Assembly: GCA_032433765.1 (NCBI GenBank)
Contig: JAVIAB010000051.1
Coordinates: 146,888,568-146,952,567, forward strand
Reading direction: 5' to 3'
Length of the DNA: 64,000 nt
Origin: Megaustenia siamemsis
Taxonomy: Eukaryota > Mollusca > Gastropoda > Stylommatophora > Ariophantidae
A program made the position numbers and the translations under genes. This document shows positions 15,001 through 28,700 of the stretch, piece by piece. Position 1 is the stretch's first letter. Every line of letters begins with the position of its first letter. The notes beneath the pieces were generated by a model. The model saw only the letters and a program-made list of their open reading frames with translations. It was not told the origin of the DNA and did not search any database.

Positions 15001-18000
15001 TGTAGATGAGAGCTGACTTTCCAATGTGTCAGTCTTTCAACAAGTCTAGCTTGTCACGTCCAGGCCACATTGTGATCATGTTCCATGTAGATGAGAGCTG
15101 ACTTTCCAATGTGTCAGTCTTTCAACAAGTCTAGCTTGTCACGTCCAGGCCACATTGTGATCATGTTCCATGTAGATGAGAGCTGACTTTCCAATGTGTC
15201 AGTCTTTCAACAAGTCTAGCTTGTCACGTCCAGGCCACATTGTGATCATGTTCCATGTAGATGAGAGCTGACTTTCCAATGTGTCAGTCTTTCAACAAGT
15301 CTAGCTTGTCACGTCCAGGCCACATTGTGATCATGTTCCATGTAGATGAGAGCTGACTTTCCAATGTGTCAGTCTTTCAACAAGTCTAGCTTGTCACGTC
15401 CAGGCCACATTGTGATCATGTTCCATGTAGATGAGAGCTGACTTTCCAATGTGTCAGTCTTTCAACAAGTCTAGCTTGTCACGTCCAGGCCACATTGTGA
15501 TCATGTTCCATGTAGATGAGAGCTGACTTTCAATGTGTCAGTCTTTCAACAAGTCTAGCTTGTCACGTCCAGGCCACATTGTGATCATGTTCCATGTAGA
15601 TGAGAGCTGACTTTCCAATGTGTCAGTCTTTCAACAAGTCTAGCTTGTCACGTCCAGGCCACATTGTGATCATGTTCCATGTAGATGAGAGCTGACTTTC
15701 CAATGTGTCAGTCTTTCAACAAGTCTAGCTTGTCACGTCCAGGCCACATTGTGATCATGTTCCATGTAGATGAGAGCTGACTTTCCAATGTGTCAGTCTT
15801 TCAACAAGTCTAGCTTGTCACGTCCAGGCCACATTGTGATCATGTTCCATGTAGATGAGAGCTGACTTTCCAATGTGTCAGTCTTTCAACAAGTCTAGCT
15901 TGTCACGTCCAGGCACATTGTGATCATGTTCCATGTAGATGAGAGCTGACTTTCCAATGTGTCAGTCTTTCAACAAGTCTAGCTTGTCACGTCCAGGCAC
16001 ATTGTGATCATGTTCCATGTAGATGAGAGCTGACTTTCCAATGTGTCAGTCTTTCAACAAGTCTAGCTTGTCACGTCCAGGCCACATTGTGATCATGTTC
16101 CATGTAGATGAGAGCTGACTTTCCAATGTGTCAGTCTTTCAACAAGTCTAGCTTGTCACGTCCAGGCCACATTGTGATCATGTTCCATGTAGATGAGAGC
16201 TGACTTTCCAATGTGTCAGTCTTTCAACAAGTCTAGCTTGTCACGTCCAGGCCACATTGTGATCATGTTCCATGTAGATGAGAGCTGACTTTCCAATGTG
16301 TCAGTCTTTCAACAAGTCTAGCTTGTCACGTCCAGGCCACATTGTGATCATGTTCCATGTAGATGAGAGCTGACTTTCAATGTGTCAGTCTTTCAACAAG
16401 TCTAGCTTGTCACGTCCAGGCCACATTGTGATCATGTTCCATGTAGATGAGAGCTGACTTTCCAATGTGTCAGTCTTTCAACAAGTCTAGCTTGTCACGT
16501 CCAGGCCACATTGTGATCATGTTCCATGTAGATGAGAGCTGACTTTCCAATGTGTCAGTCTTTCAACAAGTCTAGCTTGTCACGTCCAGGCCACATTGTG
16601 ATCATGTTCCATGTAGATGAGAGCTGACTTTCCAATGTGTCAGTCTTTCAACAAGTCTAGCTTGTCACGTCCAGGCCACATTGTGATCATGTTCCATGTA
16701 GATGAGAGCTGACTTTCCAATGTGTCAGTCTTTCAACAAGTCTAGCTTGTCACGTCCAGGCCACATTGTGATCATGTTCCATGTAGATGAGAGCTGACTT
16801 TCCAATGTGTCAGTCTTTCAACAAGTCTAGCTTGTCACGTCCAGGCCACATTGTGATCATGTTCCATGTAGATGAGAGCTGACTTTCCAATGTGTCAGTC
16901 TTTCAACAAGTCTAGCTTGTCACGTCCAGGCCACATTGTGATCATGTTCCATGTAGATGAGAGCTGACTTTCCAATGTGTCAGTCTTTCAACAAGTCTAG
17001 CTTGTCACGTCCAGGCCACATTGTGATCATGTTCCATGTAGATGAGAGCTGACTTTCCAATGTGTCAGTCTTTCAACAAGTCTAGCTTGTCACGTCCAGG
17101 CCACATTGTGATCATGTTCCATGTAGATGAGAGCTGACTTTCCAATGTGTCAGTCTTTCAACAAGTCTAGCTTGTCACGTCCAGGCCACATTGTGATCAT
17201 GTTCCATGTAGATGAGAGCTGACTTTCCAATGTGTCAGTCTTTCAACAAGTCTAGCTTGTCACGTCCAGGCCACATTGTGATCATGTTCCATGTAGATGA
17301 GAGCTGACTTTCCAATGTGTCAGTCTTTCAACAAGTCTAGCTTGTCACGTCCAGGCCACATTGTGATCATGTTCCATGTAGATGAGAGCTGACTTTCCAA
17401 TGTGTCAGTCTTTCAACAAGTCTAGCTTGTCACGTCCAGGCCACATTGTGATCATGTTCCATGTAGATGAGAGCTGACTTTCCAATGTGTCAGTCTTTCA
17501 ACAAGTCTAGCTTGTCACGTCCAGGCCACATTGTGATCATGTTCCATGTAGATGAGAGCTGACTTTCCAATGTGTCAGTCTTTCAACAAGTCTAGCTTGT
17601 CACGTCCAGGCCACATTGTGATCATGTTCCATGTAGATGAGAGCTGACTTTCCAATGTGTCAGTCTTTCAACAAGTCTAGCTTGTCACGTCCAGGCCACA
17701 TTGTGATCATGTTCCATGTAGATGAGAGCTGACTTTCCAATGTGTCAGTCTTTCAACAAGTCTAGCTTGTCACGTCCAGGCCACATTGTGATCATGTTCC
17801 ATGTAGATGAGAGCTGACTTTCCAATGTGTCAGTCTTTCAACAAGTCTAGCTTGTCACGTCCAGGCCACATTGTGATCATGTTCCATGTAGATGAGAGCT
17901 GACTTTCCAATGTGTCAGTCTTTCAACAAGTCTAGCTTGTCACGTCCAGGCCACATTGTGATCATGTTCCATGTAGATGAGAGCTGACTTTCCAATGTGT

Positions 18001-19248
18001 CAGTCTTTCAACAAGTCTAGCTTGTCACGTCCAGGCCACATTGTGATCATGTTCCATGTAGATGAGAGCTGACTTTCCAATGTGTCAGTCTTTCAACAAG
18101 TCTAGCTTGTCACGTCCAGGCCACATTGTGATCATGTTCCATGTAGATGAGAGCTGACTTTCCAATGTGTCAGTCTTTCAACAAGTCTAGCTTGTCACGT
18201 CCAGGCCACATTGTGATCATGTTCCATGTAGATGAGAGCTGACTTTCCAATGTGTCAGTCTTTCAACAAGTCTAGCTTGTCACGTCCAGGCCACATTGTG
18301 ATCATGTTCCATGTAGATGAGAGCTGACTTTCCAATGTGTCAGTCTTTCAACAAGTCTAGCTTGTCACGTCCAGGCCACATTGTGATCATGTTCCATGTA
18401 GATGAGAGCTGACTTTCCAATGTGTCAGTCTTTCAACAAGTCTAGCTTGTCACGTCCAGGCCACATTGTGATCATGTTCCATGTAGATGAGAGCTGACTT
18501 TCCAATGTGTCAGTCTTTCAACAAGTCTAGCTTGTCACGTCCAGGCCACATTGTGATCATGTTCCATGTAGATGAGAGCTGACTTTCCAATGTGTCAGTC
18601 TTTCAACAAGTCTAGCTTGTCACGTCCAGGCCACATTGTGATCATGTTCCATGTAGATGAGAGCTGACTTTCCAATGTGTCAGTCTTTCAACAAGTCTAG
18701 CTTGTCACGTCCAGGCCACATTGTGATCATGTTCCATGTAGATGAGAGCTGACTTTCCAATGTGTCAGTCTTTCAACAAGTCTAGCTTGTCATGTCCAGG
18801 CCACATTGTGATCATGTTCCATGTAGATGAGAGCTGACTTTCCTATGTGTCAGTCTTTCAACAAGTCTAGCTTGTCACGTCCAGGCCACATTGTGATCAT
18901 GTTCCATGTAGATGAGAGCTGACTTTCCAATGTGTCAGTCTTTCAACAAGTCTAGCTTGTCACGTCCAGGCCATATTGTGATCATGTTCCATGTAGATGA
19001 GAGCTGACTTTCCAATGTGTCAGTCTTTCAACAAGTCTAGCTTGTCACGTCCAGGCACATTGTGATCATGTTCCATGTAGATGAGAGCTGACTTTCCAAT
19101 GTGTCAGTCTTTCAACAAGTCTAGCTTGTCACGTCCAGGCCACATTGTGATCATGTTCCATGTAGATGAGAGCTGACTTTCCAATGTGTCAGTCTATCAA
19201 CAAGTCTAGCTTGTCACGTCCAGGCACATTGTGATCATGTTCCATGTG
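1..19248. repeat. 85-bp satellite array, ~226 copies
   Basis: An 85-bp unit starting acaagtctagcttgtcacgt repeats head to tail from the first base to about 19248, so the left end is outside the window. From ~740 to ~12500 (about 138 units) I see no variant at all. One-base deletions occur near 506, 535, 680, 12517, 12600, 14171, 15531, 15912, 15997, 16378, 19055 and 19225, nearly all CC to C, TTT to TT or AA to A. Base substitutions (18793, 18844, 18974, 19196) are confined to the right edge. The unit holds a near-palindrome (acaag-tctag-cttgt) and tgatca. Since 85 is not a multiple of 3 the frame rotates, and no long ORF exists. Two units make 170 bp, close to a nucleosome repeat. I do not recognise the family. 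Confidence 0.98.
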
Positions 19249-19299
19249 TCAAATTTGAAAGAAGTATTTTTCATCCCACTTGTCATATGCCTCCTCTGT

Positions 19300-19510
19300 G
19301 TGAAAAACACGTAGATAGTGTTCTGCCCAAATCACACTAGCCCCCTTCTCATCTCCAGTTTGAAGTTTTCCAGTGGTGGGAAAGGATCTACATTTGGAAC
19401 CAAGGCTGAATTGTAGAGGATGCCAGAAGATGAATAATACACCACTGACTGCCTTAGGGTCTCTCCCTCCATATTCTCTGCCTGGGTTTACTTCCTGGCG
19501 CTGCCCATGC
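19300..19510 (-). repeat. 5'-end fragment of the 44.7-50.1 kb LINE type
   Basis: This segment matches, with many changes, the region at about 49840-50000, which is the 5' end of the minus-strand LINE described below. Shared landmarks in order are a C-rich start, gatgccagaa, ctgccttagg and tccctcc. Only the 5' portion is present, and the satellite begins about 50 bp to its left. LINEs usually lose their 5' end, so a 5'-only piece is odd. The rest may have been displaced by the satellite. Confidence 0.55.
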
Positions 19511-19603
19511 ATGGATACCATCTTTACATTTATTATACTCCAGGCTACATAAGAATAGCAACACAAACTTATGAAACTGATACAACTCAAGTGATGTTCT
19601 GAC

Positions 19604-19711
19604 CTTGGCCTCCTGAGTAACTGCAGGTTTAGGAGCAAACTCCACTTCTGTAGCATTCAATATTGTGTTCTCTTCCAGAATGGCTGCCTGAGACAGATTG
19701 TGTCCAAACGG
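19604..19711 (-). CDS. TLK: TLK exon o: kinase C-lobe (PFGHN)
   Basis: Encodes 36 codons from [10 protein letters not shown] through [12 protein letters not shown] to TQEAK, the TLK C-lobe. Acceptor ctctctcag, donor gtcaga. The upstream exon ends with two bases of a codon, so this exon should start with one extra base; it has 108 bp where 109 are needed. Reading the plus-strand ggctgag as a shortened ggcctgag would restore both frame and the Arg/Lys before PFG. This is the last TLK exon in the window. Confidence 0.9.
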
Positions 19712-22700
19712 CTGAGAGAGGAATGTAATCAATTACCAATTTAGAACAGCAATAAATTTGCATTAGTATACATATAAGTAAATAGTACAAAAATTAAAAC
19801 AAGAAAAATGTGATTTTTGGGCCATATAAAAGACATGATAGTCTACTAAAAGTAATCTTGGAGAGGAAAATACAAGGTAAAGCGCGCAGACCAAGACTAA
19901 CATGGACGAGTAACATCAAAAGATGGACAAATCAGCCTATGACAACCTGCACCATCAAAGCAAGAGACATAGAAGAATAGCGTTCCATGGTAGCCAACCT
20001 TCGTTGCGGAGATGGCACCCAATGAAGATGATGAAATAGTACAAACAATACAGAAGTTTAAGTAAGCACTCAATGAATGCAGTGTTTTCATGAAGAAAAT
20101 GTTCACATAATATTCATCTTCTTGCTTCTGTCCTACTGCTTTTACTGTGAGGTATAAAATAAAAGGAGGTATGTGTAGTTTTCGGACACTGCTAGTTGTG
20201 TAGTTTGAATTGGTGCAGTGATTCTCTAATTCAATCTATCCACAATTTTCTGGGCTGTCCTTTCACCATCTAGCCTGATATTTTCATGTAATATGCTTGT
20301 GCTGGATGTTGATTGGGTTTCATTCTTGTCAGATGTCCAAACCACTGAATTCTTTGATGTTTAATATAATCATTTAATGGTAGTGCTTATATGGGTTTTC
20401 TCATAGTTTTATAACTATGGTTGAGTCACAGATATTAACACAATCTAATAGAGCATGACAAATTAGGACACAAATATCTGGGTAAATGAAACCACAAGAT
20501 CTTCAAAAAAAGTTCATCTAGGAAAGCAAATGGTTTCAGTTTTCAAACAACATGCTGTGTTGTAGAAGGACAGAGCACAACAAAAGGTGGCAAACCATTA
20601 CAATTTTTTAAAAATAGAGATCTGTATAGCCAAACCAAATAATGCATAGTTCACTGTTCTACTGTACATTGTGATTATTATTTTTTCTTAATGCACATAA
20701 ACATTAGAAATTGGTGGTAGGTATCCAGGCAAACATGTTCTTCAAAACTGTTAGCTCAAAAAATGGATAAGAGTAATAGAGAGGATTACTCCAACTGACC
20801 TGAGTGAAAACTATCATCATCAAGTACTGGGCCTGCTGGCATAGGTGATCATGTCTCTCCACAACCTTCGATCTCGAAAGTTATTTATGTGGCGATTCAT
20901 GATCGCACACAAAAATTACGACGGTGGTTTTCTGTTGCCTTCTGTCAGTTTGTTTGTGGTTGACTCCACTAGCCTTTGACTAAAAAGTCTCACCCACAAG
21001 GCAGTGGGGTTGTTTTACTTCAGGGTACGCTCCCTCAGCCTTAGCTTTTATTCTCCCGAGCATACCTGCAGGCAGCAGGAGATTGTACTTTTATTGCAAA
21101 CAGTAGCAGGTAAAATGACCCTACCTGACACTATAACTTCGTATAAACTATATGAAAATAAAGCCTGTGTTAAAAAAACAAGAACATACAAGAACATAAT
21201 CAGGCTTATATAATAATTCTATCTATCTATTGACCTTTCGAGCCGTAACCGGCCCATAGGGCGTAGACCAAGATACACCTTCTCCTATATGAATTTTTGT
21301 TCTAGCAGTTTTCTTTTAAAGATATTTTATTAAATCTCGCCATCTGTCTCTGTTCTGTGCAAGCAGTTCTATCTCATTGAGGGAGCCGATTCCTGCTGCT
21401 CTTGCCTCTCTCATCAATGTTCTTCTCAGTGTCTCCCTGGGTCTTCCTCTTTTTCTTTTACCTGTTGTTTCCCATATGAGGGCTTGCTTCGCTATTCGAT
21501 TATTATCTCTTCTCATCACATGTCCAACGTATGACCATCGTTTTCTTTATTACTGAAGATATTAGTGGTTGATTGGCGATTTCTCTAATTTCCTCGTTTG
21601 TTTTGAATTCGTTCCATTCTATACCAAGTATATAATAATTGTCACACCAATAATGTCTTTTCCCTAAGCACTGCAACACTGTTAACAGACTATACTCTTG
21701 CCAAATCACTACAAATATTATTTCTTCTGTATCTGTCTGATGACTAATTCCCTTCATTTTCTGCTCTTTAAATTGATGATAAATGGGCACAAACATGGAG
21801 TGTTGTGGCTTACTGCATGCTGAGATATTTTTTTTACAATTTCACGGACAGCTACACAGACCAGCAAGGAAATTCTCAAAGAGGCCAACACACAAAAAGG
21901 GAGCTCCTAAACAACTTCAGAAAGAAACAATTGACATTTATTAGGAACATTATGAAAGGAAAGTTGAAATACTTGCCTACAACTGGCAAAACACAAGGAA
22001 AATGAGATGATGACAAAGCGAGAACACACTAGATAGTTTGGTGTTGGTGGCAACAATTTCAATTTATCAGTGTGATCCATTATATCATGTAGATGGTTAA
22101 GAACAGAACTGATATGATGCACTGTAGACAGAGAATTGTGGAAAGACATAATGACTATGGCAACCAATATGCCCATCATGATGACGATGAGATTTGTGTC
22201 TTTACGCCCTAGACATCCAACTTCAGAATGGCATTTTAAGTAGCACTGTGCTTTCTCTCATTGACCCCTACAAAATGACTAGATTGGTTAGTTAGTTTTC
22301 AGACCCACCATGGGACAGAGTAGGATAATGATCAGTTTCACTTACTAATTCTGGAAAAAGCGGTCAGCCAGGTGCTGTTGAGCAATTTGGACCCAACCCA
22401 AGTACAATCACAATTTTATAATAATGTTTTTTTATAAACAAAACAAGATAATGTCTTCATTACTATACCCTGCTAACAATACATCTTTCAACAATTCTGC
22501 AAAGAACAGATTCATCCTCACCTTTTGCCATATAAACATTGATAAAAGATAACACCCACAGACCAGACATCAACTTTGGAAGATATCTTTGGTGGTGTTT
22601 TCCCCACCACAAAACACTCTGGTGGCAAATACCTGAGAAATCATGAGAACATAAACTTACCACCATTTAAGATTAATGCTAGCCATGCAACAGTTTCAAT

Positions 22701-25700
22701 CTCCAATTACCAGGTGACCCAGAATAATTATATCTTGTAGAGTATATTCAAGGCTACCTACTAGTAGTGCAGCAGCCACCATTTACTCTTTCACTGCAAC
22801 TTTATAACTGAATATAATCACAAGCAAAGTACAAACACAAAGACACAGTCCATTGATGAATGCACAAAGCATGCACACAATCCATTTAAGATAACACATT
22901 GTAACTAAACACACACACAAAACTAGCAACAAGCTTTGAAGATAAAGGCTGATTATTTCAATAATATTTAAACAATCACAGAAAACTGCTTTCTGGATTC
23001 TCCCTGAGTGCTTTAAAGAAATACCAATGTGCCCATTTAATTTGTCTCTCTATATTTGCTCCATTTAATTTGCCTCTTTATGTTGGTTCCATTTAATTTG
23101 CCTCTTTATGTTTGCTCCATTTAATTTGCCTCTTTATGTTGGTTCCATTTAATTTGCCTCTTTATGTTGGTTCCATTTAATTTGCCTATGTTTGCTCCAT
23201 TTAATTTGCCTCTTTATGTTTGCTCCATTTAATTTGCCTCTTTATGTTGGTTCCATTTAATTTGCACTCTTTATGTTGGTTCCATTTAATTTGCCTCTTT
23301 ATGTTGGTTCCATTTAATTTTCACTCTTTATGTTGGTTCCATTTAATTTGTCTCTTTATGTTGGTTCCATTAATTTGCATCTTTATGTTGGTTCCATTTA
23401 ATTTGCACTCTTTATGTTGGTTCCATTTAATTTGCCTCTTTATGTTTGCTCCATTTAATTTGCCTCTTTATGTTGGTTCCATTTAATTTGCCTATGTTTG
23501 CTCCATTTAATTTGCCTCTTTATGTTGGTTCCATTTAATTTGCCTCTTATTATGTTGGTTCCATTTAATTTGCCTCATTATGTTGGTTCCATTTAATTTG
23601 CCTATGTTTGCTCAATTTAATTTGCCTCTTTATGTTGGTTCCATTTAATTTGCCTCTTTATGTGGTTCCATTTAATTTGCATCTTTATGTTGGTTCCATT
23701 TAATTTGCCTCTTTATGTTGGTTCCATTTAATTTTGCCTCTTTATGTTGGTTCCATTTAATTTGCCTCTTTATGTTGGTTCCATTTAATTTGCCTCTTTA
23801 TGTTGGTTCCATTTAATTTGCCTCTTTATGTTGGTTCCATTTAATTTGCCTATGTTTGCTCCATTTAATTTGCCTCTTTAGTTTGTTCCATTTAATTTGC
23901 CTCTTTATGTTGGTTCCATTTAATTTGCCTCTTTATGTTGGTTCCATTTAATTTACCTCTTATGTTTGCTCCATTTAATTTGCCTATGTTTGCTCCATTT
24001 AATTTGCCTCTTTATGTTTGCTCCATTTAATTTGCCTCTCAATGTTTGCCCAATTAAGAATGTTTTCTATAGTATAATTAGTCTCCTGAAAACTCTCAGC
24101 ATTCTTCTAGAACCCAGACCTATATGACCTCTGGTGTTCTTTTTGTTTGTTTATATCCTCCTCATGCCTCAGTTCAACATGTCAGAACTGGCACTATAGC
24201 ACCAACAATAGTAACTTTTAATTGAACCCCGAACTGGTAACTTAAAAAAACTGAAACATTGATTCAAATTCACTAAATGTCTTAACATGAACAGTGTATG
24301 TACACAAGGAAATTAAAAATATGAAAGCCAACCAATAAGTGCCAGCTCCTTGTGAGGTGAGATCCATGCCAACCTCTGGGTGGAAATTGCTTTCATCCAT
24401 CACTTTACTCAAACCAAAATCTGTAATCTTGATCTCTCCACTCACTGACCCACTGCCCAGCAATATGTTACCTACAGCAGAGTGCAACAGAAACACAATT
24501 ATAACAAATGTTACTATGGTACAACAGGAAGGCAACTAGAATTGTAACAAATATTACCCTAAAGTGCAGGAAGCAGATACATAATCAAAACTAATGTTAC
24601 ACCTACAACATAGCAAGCCATATAATTTTAACAATATGATACCAATACTATACGCCTTGCCAAAAGACAGCGGTCTGGAAAAAACAATAATGGAACGCAT
24701 GGCACCTGAGCAACGCATCAAGGGCAGACCAAGAAGAAGGTGGTTTCAAAACATCAAGGAGACCTTGAACATGAAAACAGAAGAAGTGGGAGATCTGGTT
24801 AGTGACAGGAGGAGAAATGAAAAAAATTTCTAAGATGGTATGGTTACAGCTTTACTTAATCAATGAACAACACAAACTTGAACAATGTTCAGCTCAATAG
24901 GCCTTCAGCAGGAACAAACACACACACAGATATGTAAGTAAATACTAGAGTAAACATGTAGGATGATATATAAACATATAGCAGCAGAGGTATTATACTA
25001 GTAAGGGTGAAGGCAAAAAATGCATACAAATGCAAAGTTGCAGTAAAGCTGAATGTGAAAGAGAAATGAACAAAAAATAGAAAAAATTGTATAGTTAAAG
25101 CTTTCTGTAATTGATGGAAGACACAAAGAGGCAGAAATTATTTCAAACAGGCTGTGGTGAATGTAATGTTCTTTAAAGGACATGTCACCTGATGGTGATA
25201 ATACCAATACACAATAATTGCAGTAGTGTGATTAGTCTCTGCTCCAGCTGCGTAGTCACCATAATTTTTGTTGCTGTTAGATCTTGTTTACATCTTAGTA
25301 ATGAGTTTGTAAAACATGATAAATGTACGTAAAGCTATAAAATCAAAAGTAGATATTTCAACTTGTCACACCTTCCAAAGCAAGCTTGTGTGCCCACTGG
25401 CACTGCACAGGATGATGCTGAAATAAATTCTTTGAAATGGATCTCAGGTTGAGATTGTAGATTAAAGTAGATAAAGTTTCCCATATCATGCTTGGCAGCT
25501 GAGATAGCTCAGTGGTTAGTGAACTGGACTACAAAGGAAAAGAGGTCAAGTTCGATCCTGATCAATGGCTTCCAGGTTCACCCAGCCTTTAATGGGTACC
25601 AGATTTTTCTGGGAAAGTATAGCGGCATAATACCAACCACATTACCCCAAAAATCATGTGCCAAAAGTCTGTAAAAATTATGGTCACTAACACCATATTC

Positions 25701-28700
25701 CCATATGCCACTTGGCGCGCGACGGGGCTCTTAACTATATCATGCTTTGGAGGAGTGGAGTGTAGAGTGCTCCACTCCCTATAGGGGAGTAGAGACCTTC
25801 AGAGTGGAGACATTATGGAAATGTACCAGTCAAATACCAGTGGATAAAGAGATATAATCAAGACAACTGCGCTGGATAGGACACACAGCGGAAGCCAACT
25901 GAGAGTATTACACAACAGGCCTTTTTCTTGGAATCCCCAGGGAAAAAGACAAAGAGAAAGACCAGGAATTCTTGAAGAAGACAGATGTAGAGATAAAGGT
26001 GATGGGGAAGACATGGAATGATCTTAAACTTAAAAGAATGGCAAGAAACAGAACGGCTTGAAAAGTGTTTGTTGAAGACCTATGCTCCACAGGGAGCTGA
26101 AAGGTAGAAGAAGAAGGAGATAAGCACAGATATATAAAATATCATCATCATCATCAGGTATTGTGCCTGCTGGCATAGGCGATCATGTCTCTCCACAACT
26201 TTCGATCTCGACAGTTATTGATCATTTCTGTTGTTGACCTTCTGCCAACCCATTCTCTTAAGCTGCCTGGTATCTCTCTTTGCTTCCCTTTATTTGTCAG
26301 GTTGTATAATTTTACCTGCTACTGTATGCGTAGACAGTACACCCTGCTGACTTGCAGGTATGTTCAGAAGAGTAAAGGGCTAAGGGAGGGTACCCTGAAG
26401 TAAAACAACCCCACTGCCTTGTGGGTGCGCTTTTAGTCAAAGGCTAGCGGAGACAACCGCAAATAAACCGCAGAAGGCAACAAAAACACCGTCATATTTT
26501 CTTTGTACAATCATGAATCATCACAATATAAAATATATGAATATTAAATACTCCTTGAGGCCATGAACAGAGCGGCAAAAGACAATATAAAAAAACACAA
26601 AATGGTATAAAGCAGCTAAACTAATAGAGAGATGAGACAATCTACGTTTCGGCAAAGCCTCCATCAAGTATAAAACACAAACTAATCTAAAATAAACACA
26701 GAAATTGACACACAATACAACTTTAACATTCAAATCCAACAATTGTATATATTTTGGGTTACCTGGTTTGAGGTCATAATGTATCACAGGTGGTTTTATT
26801 TCATTGAGATAGCGAAGGGCGCTGACCGTCTGACTAATGATGGACCGCGCTTCTTTTCTGGAATGCTCTTGTTTTGTTTCAAGTAAAAGTCAAGGTCATT
26901 TCCTTTCTGGTATTCTAACACAGTACAAAATCTATGAGCAGAAAAAGAGAAAATTTAATTTAATTATGATGATCTAATGGTACAACTATACTGTTATTTA
27001 TCCATTATTATAGTTAATGTTATATTGCCACTGTCAGTCAGAGCATCTTCTTGAGTGGCTAATGAGACAATCAACGCCCTGGGATGTCGTAATGTGCTGA
27101 ATGAAAGGGCAAGAATGTGTGGAATGAAGGAGCATATATGTGTGAAATGATAGGGCAAAAATGTGTTGAACGATAGAGTAAGCATGTGTTAAGTGATGGA
27201 CCAAGATTGTGCTGAATGATGGACCAAGATTGTGCTGAATGATGGACCAAGATTATGTTGAATGATAAAGTAAGATTGTGCTGAATGATAAAGTAAGATT
27301 GTGTTAAATGATGGGTCAAGAATGTGTTGAGTGAAAAAGGTAGAATGTGTTGAATAATAGAGCAAGAATGTGTTGAGTGATGGACCAAGATTGTGTTGAA
27401 TGATAGGGTTAGAATGTGTGGAGTGATGGACCAAGATTGTGTTGAATGATAGGTTAAGAATGTGGTTGAGTGATGGACCAAGATTGTGTTGAATGATAAG
27501 GTAAGAATGTGTTGAGTGATGGACCAAGATTGTGCTGAATGATAGGTAAGAATATGTTGAGTGATGGACCAAGATTGTGTTGAATGATAGGTTTAGATTG
27601 TGTGAGTGATAAGGTAAGAATGTGTTGAGTGATGGACCAAGATTGTGTTGAATGATAAGGTAAGAATGTGTTGAATGATGGACCAAGATTGTGTTGAATG
27701 ATAAGGTAAGAATGTGTTGAATGATGGACCAAGATTGTGTTGAATGATAGCAAGTCTAGAAGATGTTGGTCTATGATGTCACTATGATTGAGCTGTCTGT
27801 TTCATGGATTATCACAAGAAAGTGAGATCAACACCAGTTTGCTGACCTCGACACCAGCATTCATTGCTTCAAAAGTCCTGCAAGGATTTATAAATATAAT
27901 TCATAACAGTTCCTGCATGAGCATTAACAAAAATGACAGTATGTTTATTCAGATCTTCTTCTCTTCTTTACTTTTTCATTGCATTTTGGTGTCAGTGGGA
28001 GATATAATCTGCGGTCTTTGCTCTTCTGTTGGCGTGCTGTTATGTTTCTAGCATTTCTAATATTCCACCAATACATATTTTTCGTGGTCAGCCCTTGGGT
28101 TTGGTGATCTCACAATGTTTATTGAAGGCTCATTGTGTTCTGTTTTTATATTTTTGCCTTATCACGAGGCCAAAACATTTTATTCTGTTGTTTCTTTACA
28201 TACTCTAAGGTGGGAATTATGCCTAGTTTTTTCTCAGCTCTTCATTTATGATCTTATCTCTCAGGCTGTTTCCTGTCATTCATCTAACACATTTAATCTT
28301 GGTAGTTGTCATTTTTTTATTGTTCTTGCATCTAGGGTCCAGGTCTGGCGTTGACAGCACAATGTTGAAATGAGATTGTATTGTAGAGTGCCCATTTTTG
28401 CCTCTAAGTGATTTCCTTCTTGGATAATATACAACTCAGATCTTAAAAGATTAAAAGAACAAATTAATTAAATTCCTGGGCTTTCAACAAAATTGTGAGG
28501 CTATTTCATTTGGCACTACCGAGCCAATGACTTCGAATGAAGACAGAATACAAATTTAATGCATGGATGACATTTAATTGTTTTACATTTTAAAAGTTTA
28601 TACAGAAGAATTAGCTATTAAAAGTACAAAGCAAAAATACTCACGAATTGTTGTCTATTTCGAACACATCAAACAGTTTGACAATACGAGGGTGGTTCAG

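Noticed and set aside
1..19248. CRISPR-like array
   Set aside because: The repeats are contiguous and identical with no unique spacers, and the rest of the window is animal DNA.
19249..19656. 135-codon minus-strand frame as the TLK 3' exon
   Set aside because: After EAK the sequence has none of the expected C-lobe residues; it reads through a gtcaga donor into LINE leader sequence.
23220..23486. Leu/Cys-rich 88-codon frame
   Set aside because: It lies wholly in the 28-bp minisatellite; the frame is a by-product of the repeat.
25494..25570. Functional tRNA gene
   Set aside because: The A and B boxes belong to a multicopy SINE with a long non-tRNA body, and the cloverleaf is not intact.
27071..27753. 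Overlapping His/Ser/Asn-rich frames up to 165 codons
   Set aside because: They lie in the 23-bp minisatellite and simply translate the unit.
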